Shown in pieces: positions 24,133 through 32,451 of a stretch of 64,000 nt of DNA. Positions within the stretch are counted from its first letter, which is position 1. Every line of letters begins with the position of its first letter. The stretch is from Bacillota bacterium. GTDB taxonomy: Bacteria; Bacillota; Negativicutes; Sporomusales; UBA7701. The translations under genes were made by a program, and so were the position numbers. The stretch lies in assembly GCA_023415775.1 (NCBI GenBank), contig JAEZJM010000017.1:62001-126000 (forward strand), read 5' to 3'. The notes beneath the pieces were generated by a model. That model saw nothing but the letters and a program-made list of their open reading frames with translations. It had not been told where the DNA came from and made no database searches.

Positions 24133-27100
24133 CTACCACACGCGCCTGACCATGACCGACGCATTCCAATAGCGGCTGTGGCTGCCCATCTCGCCGCCCA
24201 CCCGGCCGCTTATCGTCCAGACAGGGTCCATGCGGCCCTCCGCCTCCAGGCCCCAGATCAAAAACTCCCTGTCCTGCCGGCTGCCGCCTATCTTCAGCTT
24301 CTCCCCGGGATTACCGCTATAGGCCACCGTCATCTCCGGATTATAGCCGCCGAAAATCTTCTTGTAGCCCACATTGAAAGTATAATATCCCTTGGCCAGG
24401 GCACGCTTCAGCTCCAGGCCGATTTCTCCCGCGCTATAAGTATTTGTCAGGCCGTCCGCCTCCTGGTTATACACGCCCGCGCCGCTTTCGCCGTAGCTAT
24501 TCTGGCTATAGCGGGTCACCTCAATTCCGGCGTAAGGACTCAGCTGCCAAGCCGTCTCCTTCCCGTGCTGCAGATTATACTTCGCCTCGATGCCCAAACT
24601 CAGCGTATTGCTGTTATAGCGGCTGTCCGCCGTCAGCCCCAGCTGCTGCAAATAGCGGGTCGCCGCGTTGTTCTGCTGCCCGTAGGCGAGAAACGTCTGC
24701 AAATCGAAAGCATCCCGGCTGTAGCCGCCGTACACCCCCAACCGGTAATCGTAAATCTTGCTCCTCGCCGCCGAAGACGTGACATCGCTCTTCTCATAAG
24801 CGAACAGCCAGCCCGTCCGCCAGTGCGGCGCGCTCTTCCAGTCCCGCCCCACCGTCATCCCGAAGCCCTGGGACTTCAGCTCCGGAGTCTCCGCATAAGC
24901 GTTCAAAGTGCCGCCATTGCGGCTCAGCTTCATCCACCAGCTGTTTTGCGCGTCAAGCTTCAGCGGAATAACCGTCTTCACCGTCAAATCGCTCTCCGCA
25001 AAACCGGGTATCGGAATCTCCACCGCGACATTATAGCTTTGCTTGGCCTGGCTCAGGCGCGCCGACAGAGCGCCGCCCATCATAGTGCTGCGCTGAATCA
25101 TCGACGCCTGGTTCAGTTGAGCCCCGCCGTAAATCTCCGTCAGCGCCGCCCCCGCGGCAGCGCCGTCCAAACTGAACAACGCGTCCATCTGCCGCTGCGC
25201 CGACGTCCCGGCAAGCGCGTCATACATATAGCTCATCTGCGAATACGTACCCTGCTGCCGCTGGCTGGGAGAAACGATATTATTCTCGCGCGTCAAACGC
25301 ATCGATGCCGTAGCGCCGTCATGCGAACCCGCAGCGCTCAGCATCCCCGTAAACGCCGACGAAACAAAATTGCCGCTGATACCGCCGCCGGCCGTCAGCA
25401 CCGTATAAACGCCGTCCGGGCGATAAACGCTACCGGCCACCGCCTTAAACCCCGAGCCCTCGACATTGGCCGTGCCGGTCACCGCGACCTTGCCGGCCAC
25501 ATTATTCGCCACCGCCACCGCGAACTTGCCACTGCTCACCAGATTGCCGCCCACCCGCAGCGTCCCCGGCGCGCCGTAGCTGCCCGCCTGCACCACGGAT
25601 AAATTGTTCAGATTGCCCGTGATCGTCCCCGCACCGGCGATCGTCCCGTCCGCCACACTATAAGCGTCCCCCGCCACCGAGCCGTCGATCTGCAAAACCC
25701 CGCCGGCCGCCACGCTGCTGCCCTGGTACGTATTAGCGCCCGTCAGCGCCAGCGTACCGGCCCCCTCCTTATAAAGCCCCACCGGCAAATCCTGCAGGCC
25801 GCTGGCCGTCGCCTTGGCGTTATACGCGTCGATATACTCCTGCCCCTGAGTAAAGCCGTTGATCGCATCGCCCTGGATATAATAAGCGTAAATACTGCGC
25901 AAATCCGCATAAGCGCTGCCCGCCGCCAGCAGGCCGACGCGCCGCTCGCCGATATTATTGCTCCACACGCTGTCATACCCCTGCGTATTAATCTTATACA
26001 GCGCCTGGTTTCTTCCGTAAGCCGTCGCCGGGCTGAAGCTGCTCGCATCCAGCCGCCGGGCGTTGAGCAGCGCCGGCCCCTTCACCGCCTTGCCCGCGTC
26101 CAGCAGGCCCTGCCCGAAAACCATCTCCCGCGGCGTATTGCCATAAACATTCTGCGTCACCGCCAGAAACTCGTTGACCGTCGTTAGCCCATATGCACTG
26201 CTAAGATACGCGCTGTTCGCGCTGTAATACGCCCGCAAATCGTTTTCGATCTCCGCCGCCGTGGCCGGCTTGGCGCCGAAATAGAACAAATTCATTTTGG
26301 AAACAATCTTGGTAGCCGGATTGATCACCTTGGGATTGAGGTAATCCTCCTGCAGCGTAAGGGTAAATTTCGGCAGCGTAAAACTATTGTTGGCCGTCGA
26401 CAGCACCGTATCCACGATCTGGCGGCCGGTCATATAAGGAAACGCCTGCTGCACCAAGCCCGCCCCCGCGGTAACATAAGGCGCCGCCATCGAAGTCCCC
26501 GACATCAGCACATACCCGCCGGTGGCGGAATTGGCCGAATTAATATTCCACCCCGGCGCGGAAACACTGTTTTCCTCCACATACTTGCTCAAATCGCTGA
26601 ATATCGCCACCGCGTTCGTCCCCGCCGAAGCGGCGTTGGCGGTAAACGCGCCGCTGTTCAAAGCGATCACGTTAATAAAATTGCCCGCCGTATCGGAGTA
26701 CATATACGGCAGCAGCGATACAGCGCCCGGCGTTGTATGGCCGGCATTGGACGCCGAAAAGACCAGTACCTTGTCGTAATCGAGGATGCTCTGCCGCAAA
26801 ATGGCATAATCGTTAGACCCGTTATTAAAAAACGTCAGGAAGCCGTTTTTGCCTTCGCCGATCGAATCTATATAAAAACCCACACCCCAGCTATTGTTGA
26901 TTACCCGCACGCTGGCATTCCGGTTAAACCCGTCATACGCGGATTCAGTCTCCTGATAGTTTCCCGACAAAAGATTCGCGTCGAAAGCCAGCCCATGCAT
27001 CCCCGCATTATTCTTCAAGGCCGCCATAATCCCGGCCACATGCGTCCCATGATTGCTCTCGCTCCAGTCATACCCCTGCCCAGGACCGCCGACATACACC

Positions 27101-27360
27101 AAATAACTCTTGCCGGCAAACTCCGCATGATAAAACTGCACATAATCGTCGCAAACGCCCAGAGTAATCCCCCGGCCCGTATACCCCAGGGCATACGCAT
27201 TCGCCGCGTTTATCAGCGTCAGGCCCGTGCTCGCGTTATACTCCGGCGTCTTAAAAGACTCCGCATCCGCGCCCCAGGCGCTCTGGCCGCCCCAGCCCGT
27301 CAAAAGCCACACGCAAACAAAAACCATTAAAAAATACCTATAATACCTTTTCAGTCCCAT
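24133..27360 (-). CDS. Subtilisin-like (S8) serine protease autotransporter
   Basis: The 1075-residue protein has a signal peptide (about 1-31, cleaved after SAWG/A) and an S8 protease domain with D71 in GVCDD, H104 in NHGTHVAG and S290 in SGTSMAAP. A passenger stretch with an autotransporter beta-strand repeat (EGAGTLALTGANTYQG) follows, then a C-terminal beta-barrel of about 270 residues ending in a terminal tryptophan. It should be a type Va protease displayed on, or released from, the outer membrane, which marks the organism as diderm. ATG at 27360 is chosen because AGGAGG lies eight bases upstream and it opens the signal peptide; the frame extends 33 codons further without one. A Nif11-type peptide gene lies 202 bp upstream on the same strand. 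Confidence 0.92.
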   Translation of the reverse strand: MGLKRYYRYFLMVFVCVWLLTGWGGQSAWGADAESFKTPEYNASTGLTLINAANAYALGYTGRGITLGVCDDYVQFYHAEFAGKSYLVYVGGPGQGYDWSESNHGTHVAGIMAALKNNAGMHGLAFDANLLSGNYQETESAYDGFNRNASVRVINNSWGVGFYIDSIGEGKNGFLTFFNNGSNDYAILRQSILDYDKVLVFSASNAGHTTPGAVSLLPYMYSDTAGNFINVIALNSGAFTANAASAGTNAVAIFSDLSKYVEENSVSAPGWNINSANSATGGYVLMSGTSMAAPYVTAGAGLVQQAFPYMTGRQIVDTVLSTANNSFTLPKFTLTLQEDYLNPKVINPATKIVSKMNLFYFGAKPATAAEIENDLRAYYSANSAYLSSAYGLTTVNEFLAVTQNVYGNTPREMVFGQGLLDAGKAVKGPALLNARRLDASSFSPATAYGRNQALYKINTQGYDSVWSNNIGERRVGLLAAGSAYADLRSIYAYYIQGDAINGFTQGQEYIDAYNAKATASGLQDLPVGLYKEGAGTLALTGANTYQGSSVAAGGVLQIDGSVAGDAYSVADGTIAGAGTITGNLNNLSVVQAGSYGAPGTLRVGGNLVSSGKFAVAVANNVAGKVAVTGTANVEGSGFKAVAGSVYRPDGVYTVLTAGGGISGNFVSSAFTGMLSAAGSHDGATASMRLTRENNIVSPSQRQQGTYSQMSYMYDALAGTSAQRQMDALFSLDGAAAGAALTEIYGGAQLNQASMIQRSTMMGGALSARLSQAKQSYNVAVEIPIPGFAESDLTVKTVIPLKLDAQNSWWMKLSRNGGTLNAYAETPELKSQGFGMTVGRDWKSAPHWRTGWLFAYEKSDVTSSAARSKIYDYRLGVYGGYSRDAFDLQTFLAYGQQNNAATRYLQQLGLTADSRYNSNTLSLGIEAKYNLQHGKETAWQLSPYAGIEVTRYSQNSYGESGAGVYNQEADGLTNTYSAGEIGLELKRALAKGYYTFNVGYKKIFGGYNPEMTVAYSGNPGEKLKIGGSRQDREFLIWGLEAEGRMDPVWTISGRVGGEMGSHSRYWNASVMVRRVW

Positions 27361-27494
27361 CCGCAATCCTCCTGTCGGCTCAAGCGCAATCCCCGCCAGC
27401 CCGCTCCTCGCTTTTCCTATTTTGGTATTTTTCGACACAAAGCGCAATTCTCCCGTCAATCTATTAACAAATTGTTATTTTCCGCCATAAATTC

Positions 27495-27525
27495 AGCCCG
27501 GCTGCTCTATCTGAACAGCCGGGCT
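27495..27525. terminator. Hairpin between Nif11 peptide and autotransporter genes
   Basis: AGCCCGGCTG and CAGCCGGGCT form a perfect ten-bp stem with an 11-base loop. Neither side has a good T-run, so it may act as a weak terminator or processing site between the two genes. Confidence 0.5.
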
Positions 27526-27562
27526 CAATTCATGGCGTTTGCCTCATTAATTTACGTATTTC

Positions 27563-27799
27563 TTACTCGACACACTCCGACTTACCCACCACGGAATGGC
27601 CCCATGCCCCTGCCCCTACGCCGATCCATTCTTCGATATTGGGGCAGGCATCGCCCAGCTCTTTCTGCGTAAAATAAAAGCCTGCCTTGCCAGCCTGCTC
27701 CAAAAACTGCGGCACATTCTTACACGCCTTCAGTTGCTGGGAATACGCCTCATCTGTCCGCGCCTTTTTAAGAAAAGCATTTGCCGCTTCCATACTCAT
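27563..27799 (-). CDS. Nif11-type leader peptide (putative RiPP precursor)
   Basis: The first 50 of 78 residues fit the Nif11 leader domain: MSMEAANAFLKKARTDEAY, a central LKACKNVPQFLEQA helix and GFYFTQKEL. Nif11 domains are leaders of ribosomal peptides processed by lanthipeptide, cyclodehydratase or radical-SAM enzymes. The last 27 residues would be the core, with two cysteines, a serine and a glycine-rich IGVGAGAWG stretch, but no classical GG cleavage site. GGGGGT precedes the ATG. No modifying enzyme or peptide exporter is visible within 20 kb; the nearest protease is the S8 autotransporter immediately downstream. Confidence 0.75.
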   Translation of the reverse strand: MSMEAANAFLKKARTDEAYSQQLKACKNVPQFLEQAGKAGFYFTQKELGDACPNIEEWIGVGAGAWGHSVVGKSECVE

Positions 27800-28340
27800 T
27801 TGGTTTTACCCCCAATTATTTTATTAACCTTTGTAAGTATAACACAGTATTGGCAAATAATTATTAAAATTCAAAACAAATGATATTCTGTTGATCTCCC
27901 CGCAAGGGCGCAAACTCCGGCTCCGATGCTCCGGGCGAACGCGCCGTAAGCTCGCGCCGTGCGCCCGCGAACACCGTCGTCAACTGACATCCGTGTCAGT
28001 AGACTCCTCGCTCGGCCGTCCATGGCCTCGCGTGTGGCGGCGCTGCTCTGCTTCGCCAACGGCGCGTATTCACCCTCCGCAAAGTCGCCGTCCGTCTGCG
28101 CCCCTGCGGAAAATATGCCAAATTGCGTTACAATATGTCCACTGTTCAATGTTTTGAGCAATAGTATATATAAACAGGCTTATGCACCACTTTTACTTAT
28201 TTTCTTCTAGTCACTTGTCCCCTAAACTTAGTTCCCTGTCTATCGCCGTCCCTCTATCGAAGTCTTGAAAATATGTAAGCGGACGGAAAAAACGCCAGCT
28301 TACATTTTACTTATTTGCTTTTGTGTACTTAATAATGATA
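27800..28340. other. Gene-free region holding a family C repeat and the start of an AT-rich segment
   Basis: No gene is supported in these 540 bp. The left part precedes the Nif11 gene, 27898-28109 is a family C repeat, and from about 28120 base composition falls sharply into the AT-rich restriction-modification segment. Confidence 0.6.
27898..28109. repeat. Family C foldback repeat, copy 1
   Basis: Ends are CCGCAAGGGCGCA and the inverse of CCGCAGGGGCGCA. The inside matches the copy at 57 kb over most of its length, sharing CTCCTCGCTCGGCCGTCCAT, GGCCTCGCGTG, CTTCGCCAACGG and CTCCGCAAAGTCGCCG in the same order. It has no coding capacity. Confidence 0.8.
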
Positions 28341-29063
28341 CTATTTCCCACTATTAAACTCGACTACTTTTTCCCACAAAATTTGTCCTTCTTCATTACA
28401 AAAATCCTTGATAAATGCTGCTGTAAAGCGGTTAACTGCTGTGTCCCATGCAACCTTATACTCTAAAGCATGTTGTTGCGGTTTATTTTTCATTAATCGA
28501 ATGATTTTTAAATAGAAGTCTGGGTCGCCTGTTAACTCTGTCCAAAATGCCTGCCCTGCGAGTTCTCTAAAATCGGCTGCAGCAGCTGAACCCTCTTTTT
28601 GCTTCTTCTTGCCATAGCTATAACCAACAACGGGATCAAATAGCTTTTGAAGTTTAAGCAAGCGGGCCTTAAGTTTTTTAAATTCGTCAACTTGTCGGCG
28701 TCTACTCTGAGCATTAAATACCGAAGGCCCAGATTTTACTGCAACTGCCATATATTTTATGTCTGTCTCGATGGCCACATCCACGCCTTCAGATGGAGAA
28801 ACAACGCCGCCACTTACAGACTTAGCTAAAGGCTCAAAAAAAGCGTCACCAAAAATACCCTCATCTGATGATGAAGTGTATGCGAGTAGCATTCCCTCCA
28901 CTATCTCAGAGGCCTTATTAACGCCGACCGCTCGATAAAGATATGGATTTTTTCGCTTTAACGCCTTATTTAAATCCAGTCCATTTAATCCAGAAATACG
29001 GCGAGAATAGAAGTTATCTAATAAATTCTCAATAATTATTTCAAGTTCAACCGGATTAATCAC
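28341..29063 (-). CDS. Type II restriction endonuclease, PmeII-like
   Basis: This 240-residue protein is coupled to a DNA cytosine methyltransferase. A PD-(D/E)xK-like core is visible in GVDVAIETD followed by YMAVAVKSG, and the SVFNAQSRRRQVDEFKKL stretch resembles PmeII-group endonucleases; the subgroup is assigned from memory. It should cleave unmodified DNA at the site the methyltransferase protects. GTG at 29063 overlaps the methyltransferase stop by eight bases; a TTG at 29081 is possible. The gene is AT-rich compared with the surroundings, a sign of acquisition. Confidence 0.75.
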   Translation of the reverse strand: MINPVELEIIIENLLDNFYSRRISGLNGLDLNKALKRKNPYLYRAVGVNKASEIVEGMLLAYTSSSDEGIFGDAFFEPLAKSVSGGVVSPSEGVDVAIETDIKYMAVAVKSGPSVFNAQSRRRQVDEFKKLKARLLKLQKLFDPVVGYSYGKKKQKEGSAAAADFRELAGQAFWTELTGDPDFYLKIIRLMKNKPQQHALEYKVAWDTAVNRFTAAFIKDFCNEEGQILWEKVVEFNSGK

Positions 29064-30219
29064 CAACAACCAGCCCCCCAAACAAATCAGAATGAACAGA
29101 TGTACCTCTAAAACGTTTTACCTTGGATAAAGTAGCACCTGTTGCGGTTGCTACTATCGCTTCACCAATTGCTTTACCCAATCCAATCGGTACTGCATTT
29201 CCAATTTGCCTATAGCAGTCTGTGATACTTCCGGCAATTTCCCAATCATCAGGAAATTGTTGAATCCTAGCGTATTCTCTCACAGAAAGAGGCCGGTCAT
29301 GAACCGGATGACATAACATAGTTGCTTTTTGGACTGGACTAGTAATTAAAGTTGGCGAAGGTTGATTATAGTCCAATCTACGATAAAAGCCAACTTTGCC
29401 TCCTCCAGAATTGAAGGCTCCTCCCATTGCTTCTGACCTAACATCTTCTGGTAAGCTACGCCAGTTCCCACCAGGTGGTACTAGTCGTAAATAGCTTAAT
29501 CGGTCTTTTGAAAAGGAACCGCACACTCCGGCGGAGTTTTCTAAATCACCAATTGCTTCAAAAAGAGTCTTCCATCTATAAGCTCGGTTTTGGTGCATTG
29601 GGAAATGCGTGGGCACGGGAAGAAATATGTCTTCATGGTCACGTGAGCCGATTATTATTAATCGCTCCCGAAATTGGGGAACGCCATAGTGAACTGCATC
29701 GAGAATCCCATAAGTAACCTTATAGCCCAATTCGGCAAACTCATTCTTAATAACATTAAAGACGGAACCCGGCAACTCTTCCTCGCAAGTCGGCTTACTT
29801 CCGTTCCTAATTGGTTGTAGTGCCGCTGATAGTATTCCCTTAACATTCTCCATTACAAAAAATCGTGGGCGAACCTTTCTCACTGCATAGCAAAATTCGC
29901 GAAATAAACTACCACGCGGGTCGGCAATTGCAAGTCTCTTGCCAGCCGTACTAAAGGGTTGGCAGGGGGGGCCACCTACAACTAAAAACGCTTCTCCGGG
30001 TAATAAATCAGCTTTTCGCATAAGAAAAGAACACTCAGGATCATACGCGATAAGCTTGCGAATATCTCCTGGAACAAAATTTCGACCGTTAATTTGCATT
30101 GTCTTGCAGCAAAATGGGTCAAAGTCAGTAGATACACGCACATTTAGACCCGCTGCTTCAAGTCCAAGATCCAATCCCATAGCACCACTAAAAAGAGAAA
30201 TAACAGGAAATAGATTCAT
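29056..30219 (-). CDS. DNA (cytosine-5) methyltransferase of a type II R-M system
   Basis: All main C5-methyltransferase motifs are present in order in 387 residues: motif I ISLFSGAMGLDLG, motif IV GGPPCQPFSTAGKR with catalytic C86, motif VI FVMENVKG, motif VIII QFRERLIIIGSR, and motifs IX/X ending in GNAVPIGLGKAI. It methylates C5 of cytosine in the recognition site of the neighbouring endonuclease; the site cannot be read. AAGG precedes the ATG, and TTGCAT with TATATG 17 bp apart may be its promoter. AT-rich composition marks the pair as transferred. Confidence 0.93.
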   Translation of the reverse strand: MNLFPVISLFSGAMGLDLGLEAAGLNVRVSTDFDPFCCKTMQINGRNFVPGDIRKLIAYDPECSFLMRKADLLPGEAFLVVGGPPCQPFSTAGKRLAIADPRGSLFREFCYAVRKVRPRFFVMENVKGILSAALQPIRNGSKPTCEEELPGSVFNVIKNEFAELGYKVTYGILDAVHYGVPQFRERLIIIGSRDHEDIFLPVPTHFPMHQNRAYRWKTLFEAIGDLENSAGVCGSFSKDRLSYLRLVPPGGNWRSLPEDVRSEAMGGAFNSGGGKVGFYRRLDYNQPSPTLITSPVQKATMLCHPVHDRPLSVREYARIQQFPDDWEIAGSITDCYRQIGNAVPIGLGKAIGEAIVATATGATLSKVKRFRGTSVHSDLFGGLVVGD

Positions 30220-30510
30220 TATTATTCATCCTTATTTAGAGAATTATCTCATATACACTACTTCAAAAGCCCATGCAAACACATGTTCCGTATTTTGGTT
30301 GCTTTCTCCTGCTTGAAACTTAGTTATATTTGATATTTCGCCAATTTGTGGTTTTGTCCTTTCTCTTGCAATGAAAAATACTAGATATAGATAACCCACT
30401 TTCATCAAATAATGTATTGGTTTCTATAAGAGTGAAACAGCAATTCTGCCTATGTGTTGGGAAAACAAAAAGTACACTCCGTCTGACTCTCGTTACCGAC
30501 GCCAACGGCG
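30220..30510. other. AT-rich gene-free region upstream of the methyltransferase
   Basis: About 290 bp contain the likely methyltransferase promoter but no supported gene. AT-rich composition ends near 30490, where the GGGGACGG repeat zone begins, so the right boundary of the acquired segment lies here. Confidence 0.45.
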
Positions 30511-30513
30511 GCA

Positions 30514-30540
30514 GATACAAGGGGACGGTTCTTTTGTATC
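30514..30540 (+). repeat. REP-like GGGGACGG repeat, copy 1 (GATACAA type)
   Basis: A 27-base unit with ends GATACAA and TTGTATC around AGGGGACGGTTCTT. Downstream is ATTGCCAGCACCACCACTCC, which recurs nearly unchanged after copy 3. Confidence 0.75.
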
Positions 30541-30591
30541 ATTGCCAGCACCACCACTCCAGAACCGCTGGCACCCCCGCCCCGCACGGCA

Positions 30592-30617
30592 AAACCCCGG
30601 CCTCCCGGCCGGGGTTT
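30592..30617. terminator. Perfect GC hairpin, terminator-like
   Basis: AAACCCCGGCC and GGCCGGGGTTT pair around TCCC, with T-rich ends on both strands. The same left arm recurs as damaged copies near 30862 and 31560, so the hairpin is itself part of a larger repeated block. Confidence 0.6.
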
Positions 30618-30752
30618 CTCATCCTCTGCCCCTTCTCCCTCACTTCGCAGGCATTTCTCTGCCCTTTCTCCGGCGCTTCCCTGCCATTCTTCCGCCGCTT
30701 CTCCGTCATGTGTCTGTCATTTCTCTGCCCATCTGAAAAACCCACGCCGGGA

Positions 30753-30780
30753 GACTCATGGGGACGGTCCTTTTGAGTCA
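30753..30780 (+). repeat. REP-like GGGGACGG repeat, copy 2 (GACTCA type)
   Basis: GACTCA and TGAGTC ends flank TGGGGACGGTCCTTT. The core is that of copy 1 but both arms are changed together, so pairing is kept. Confidence 0.75.
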
Positions 30781-30782
30781 TA

Positions 30783-30809
30783 GATACAAGGGGACGGTTT
30801 TTTTGTATC
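30783..30809 (+). repeat. REP-like GGGGACGG repeat, copy 3 (GATACAA type)
   Basis: It starts three bases after copy 2, with ends GATACAA and TTGTATC and core AGGGGACGGTTTTT. The sequence that follows repeats that after copy 1. Confidence 0.75.
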
Positions 30810-30990
30810 ATTGCCAGCCCCACCACTCCAGAAACGACACCCCGCACAGCACAGCAAAACCCCGGCCTCCCGGCCGTTGTTTTATTATTATACGTCCAAC
30901 AGCGGAGCCCGGCCGAACAACAGCCGGGCTCGCGTATTTTCGATCGGGCTGCCATACCGTCTGCCTGGTTATCCGCCTGCTCATCCAATC

Positions 30991-31476
30991 CTAATGCTTT
31001 TTATAAGCCAGGTAACGCTGGCGTCCCGCTTCAAACAGGGCCTGTTCCTCGGCGTTGGTAATCGCCAGCGCCGGTACGCGCATAGGCTTTTCGTCGCTGT
31101 CCAATGCCACCATCGTAAAAAACGCCGTCAGCGCCAGCTTGGCATCCGTCTCTTTATGCAAATCCTCCACAAAAACCTCGACAAATACTTCCATGGAACT
31201 GCGGCCGACAAAAGTCAACTGGCCGCTGCAGGTTACCAAATTACCCACATGAATCGGGTAATGAAATTCCATCTTGTCCACCCTCGCAGTCACCACGTTT
31301 GCCCGCGCATGCCTAAGCGCGACGATTCCCGCCGCGTGATCCATCAACTTCATGATTTCTCCGCCATGGACATTGCCATACATGTTTGCCTGTTCGGGTT
31401 GCATTAAATTGCCAATAGTCACTTTCGATTGTGCGACCGTCTTTGCCTCTATGGTGACCACCTCATTATTTAGCAT
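30991..31476 (-). CDS. Hotdog-fold acyl-CoA thioesterase (YkhA/YciA type)
   Basis: The 161-residue single-domain protein carries NMYGNVHGGEIMKLMDHAAGI, the signature of the YciA/BACH acyl-CoA hydrolases, in which the aspartate acts in catalysis. EFHYPIHVGNLV follows on the next strands. It should hydrolyse acyl-CoA esters to free acids and CoA in the cytosol; chain-length preference is unknown. The gene lies alone between two clusters of GGGGACGG repeats, with no coding neighbour close on its strand. Confidence 0.88.
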   Translation of the reverse strand: MLNNEVVTIEAKTVAQSKVTIGNLMQPEQANMYGNVHGGEIMKLMDHAAGIVALRHARANVVTARVDKMEFHYPIHVGNLVTCSGQLTFVGRSSMEVFVEVFVEDLHKETDAKLALTAFFTMVALDSDEKPMRVPALAITNAEEQALFEAGRQRYLAYKKH

Positions 31477-31581
31477 CGTTTAAGCAAGGTACCTGTATAC
31501 GTAAATTCTGTCTAACGCCCTAATCTCCTGCGACAGCCACCCTCCTCCGCCCCGCACGGCAAAACCCCGGCCTCCCGTATG

Positions 31582-31609
31582 GACTCATGGGGACGGTCCT
31601 TTTGAGTCA
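31582..31609 (+). repeat. REP-like GGGGACGG repeat, copy 4 (GACTCA type)
   Basis: Same unit as copy 2. It interrupts a truncated copy of the CCCCGCACGGCAAAACCCCG block whose intact version lies at 30579. Confidence 0.75.
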
Positions 31610-31636
31610 GATACAAGGGGACGGTCCTTTCGTATC
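31610..31636 (+). repeat. REP-like GGGGACGG repeat, copy 5 (GATACAA type)
   Basis: Immediately follows copy 4, repeating the GACTCA-then-GATACAA order of copies 2 and 3. The right arm has one change (TTCGTATC). Confidence 0.75.
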
Positions 31637-31659
31637 ATCGGCGAACCGGACCCGCCTGC

Positions 31660-31701
31660 GAAAAGCCCCGTCCGGCGGGTAATTCCGCCTGACGGGGCTT
31701 T
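31660..31701 (-). terminator. Terminator of the small membrane protein gene
   Basis: AAGCCCCGTC-GGCGG and its complement form a long stem. On the minus strand it is followed by TTTT, 24 bp after the stop at 31724. Confidence 0.75.
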
Positions 31702-31723
31702 GTATGCGCTTGCGGGGGTGCGG

Positions 31724-31888
31724 TCAGCCGATGCCGAGCAGGATAGCCAGCCCCAGCGCGACCACCCCGGCGTAGATGCAGCCCTCGATATGCTCGCTGC
31801 GATGCTTCTTCGCGCAGTACGCCGCGAAGATACCCGCCAAAACCACCACGACCAGAAGAGCTATTTGGATCATCGTTGTCGTTGCCAC
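31724..31888 (-). CDS. Small two-helix membrane protein, 54 residues
   Basis: Below common length cut-offs but well supported. GAGGAGGG sits seven bases before a GTG start, two hydrophobic helices (about 7-24 and 40-53) flank a CAKKHRSEHIEG basic/polar loop, and a terminator follows the stop directly. On the minus strand TACAAT at 31934-31939 may be its -10. The family is not recognised. It diverges from the DUF898 membrane protein gene. Confidence 0.7.
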   Translation of the reverse strand: MATTTMIQIALLVVVVLAGIFAAYCAKKHRSEHIEGCIYAGVVALGLAILLGIG

Positions 31889-32041
31889 GTTCTTACCCTC
31901 CTCTGCCGCGAAGCCGGCAGCCGTATACAGGTTATTGTACCACGGACGCCGGATTTCGGACAGCCCTGTCGATATAGGCGCGCGGTGAGCTGTTATGGCT
32001 TATAATGATAATAGCGTGACTAATTCTCGGGAGGGCATCAT

Positions 32042-32362
32042 ATGTCGAAATTCGAGTTCCGCGGTTCGGGGCTGGGCTATTTCTGGCTGTTCGTCTGGAC
32101 ATCCCTCGTCAGCATCGTCACCTTCGGCCTCTTCTTCCCGTGGGCCTATTCCGCCCAGCAGCGCTGGATCGCCGCCAACACCTACGTCGGCGGCCGGCAG
32201 CAGGCGTTCGTCGGCAGCGGCCTCGGCCTCCTGGGCCATTGGCTGCTCATCATGGTCCTCACCTTCATAACCTTCGGCCTCTACATGCCCTGGGCCTACT
32301 GCCGCCTCAAGCGCTGGGAGGTCGACAACACCGTCTTCGCCGACGAACTGCGCGGCGAATAA
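32042..32362 (+). CDS. DUF898/YjgN-like membrane protein
   Basis: The 106-residue protein begins FEFRGSGLGYFWLF and contains two copies of a FGL-F/Y-PWAY pattern after membrane helices, the hallmark of the DUF898 (YjgN) family, here in a minimal form. The role of the family is unknown. GGGAGG lies eight bases before the ATG, and TATAAT at 32001-32006 is a likely -10. Confidence 0.82.
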   Translation: MSKFEFRGSGLGYFWLFVWTSLVSIVTFGLFFPWAYSAQQRWIAANTYVGGRQQAFVGSGLGLLGHWLLIMVLTFITFGLYMPWAYCRLKRWEVDNTVFADELRGE

Positions 32363-32451
32363 AGCCAAAAAGCAAAGACGCCGCAATACCCGGCGCCTCC
32401 GCTATCAAACCCAAACCCCGGCCGTGGACAATGCGTCCTAGGGCGCGTTCG

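Noticed and set aside
27890..28110. CRISPR-like array, from the repeated short palindromic motifs
   Set aside because: No regular repeat-spacer spacing; the region is one foldback element with a second copy at 57 kb.
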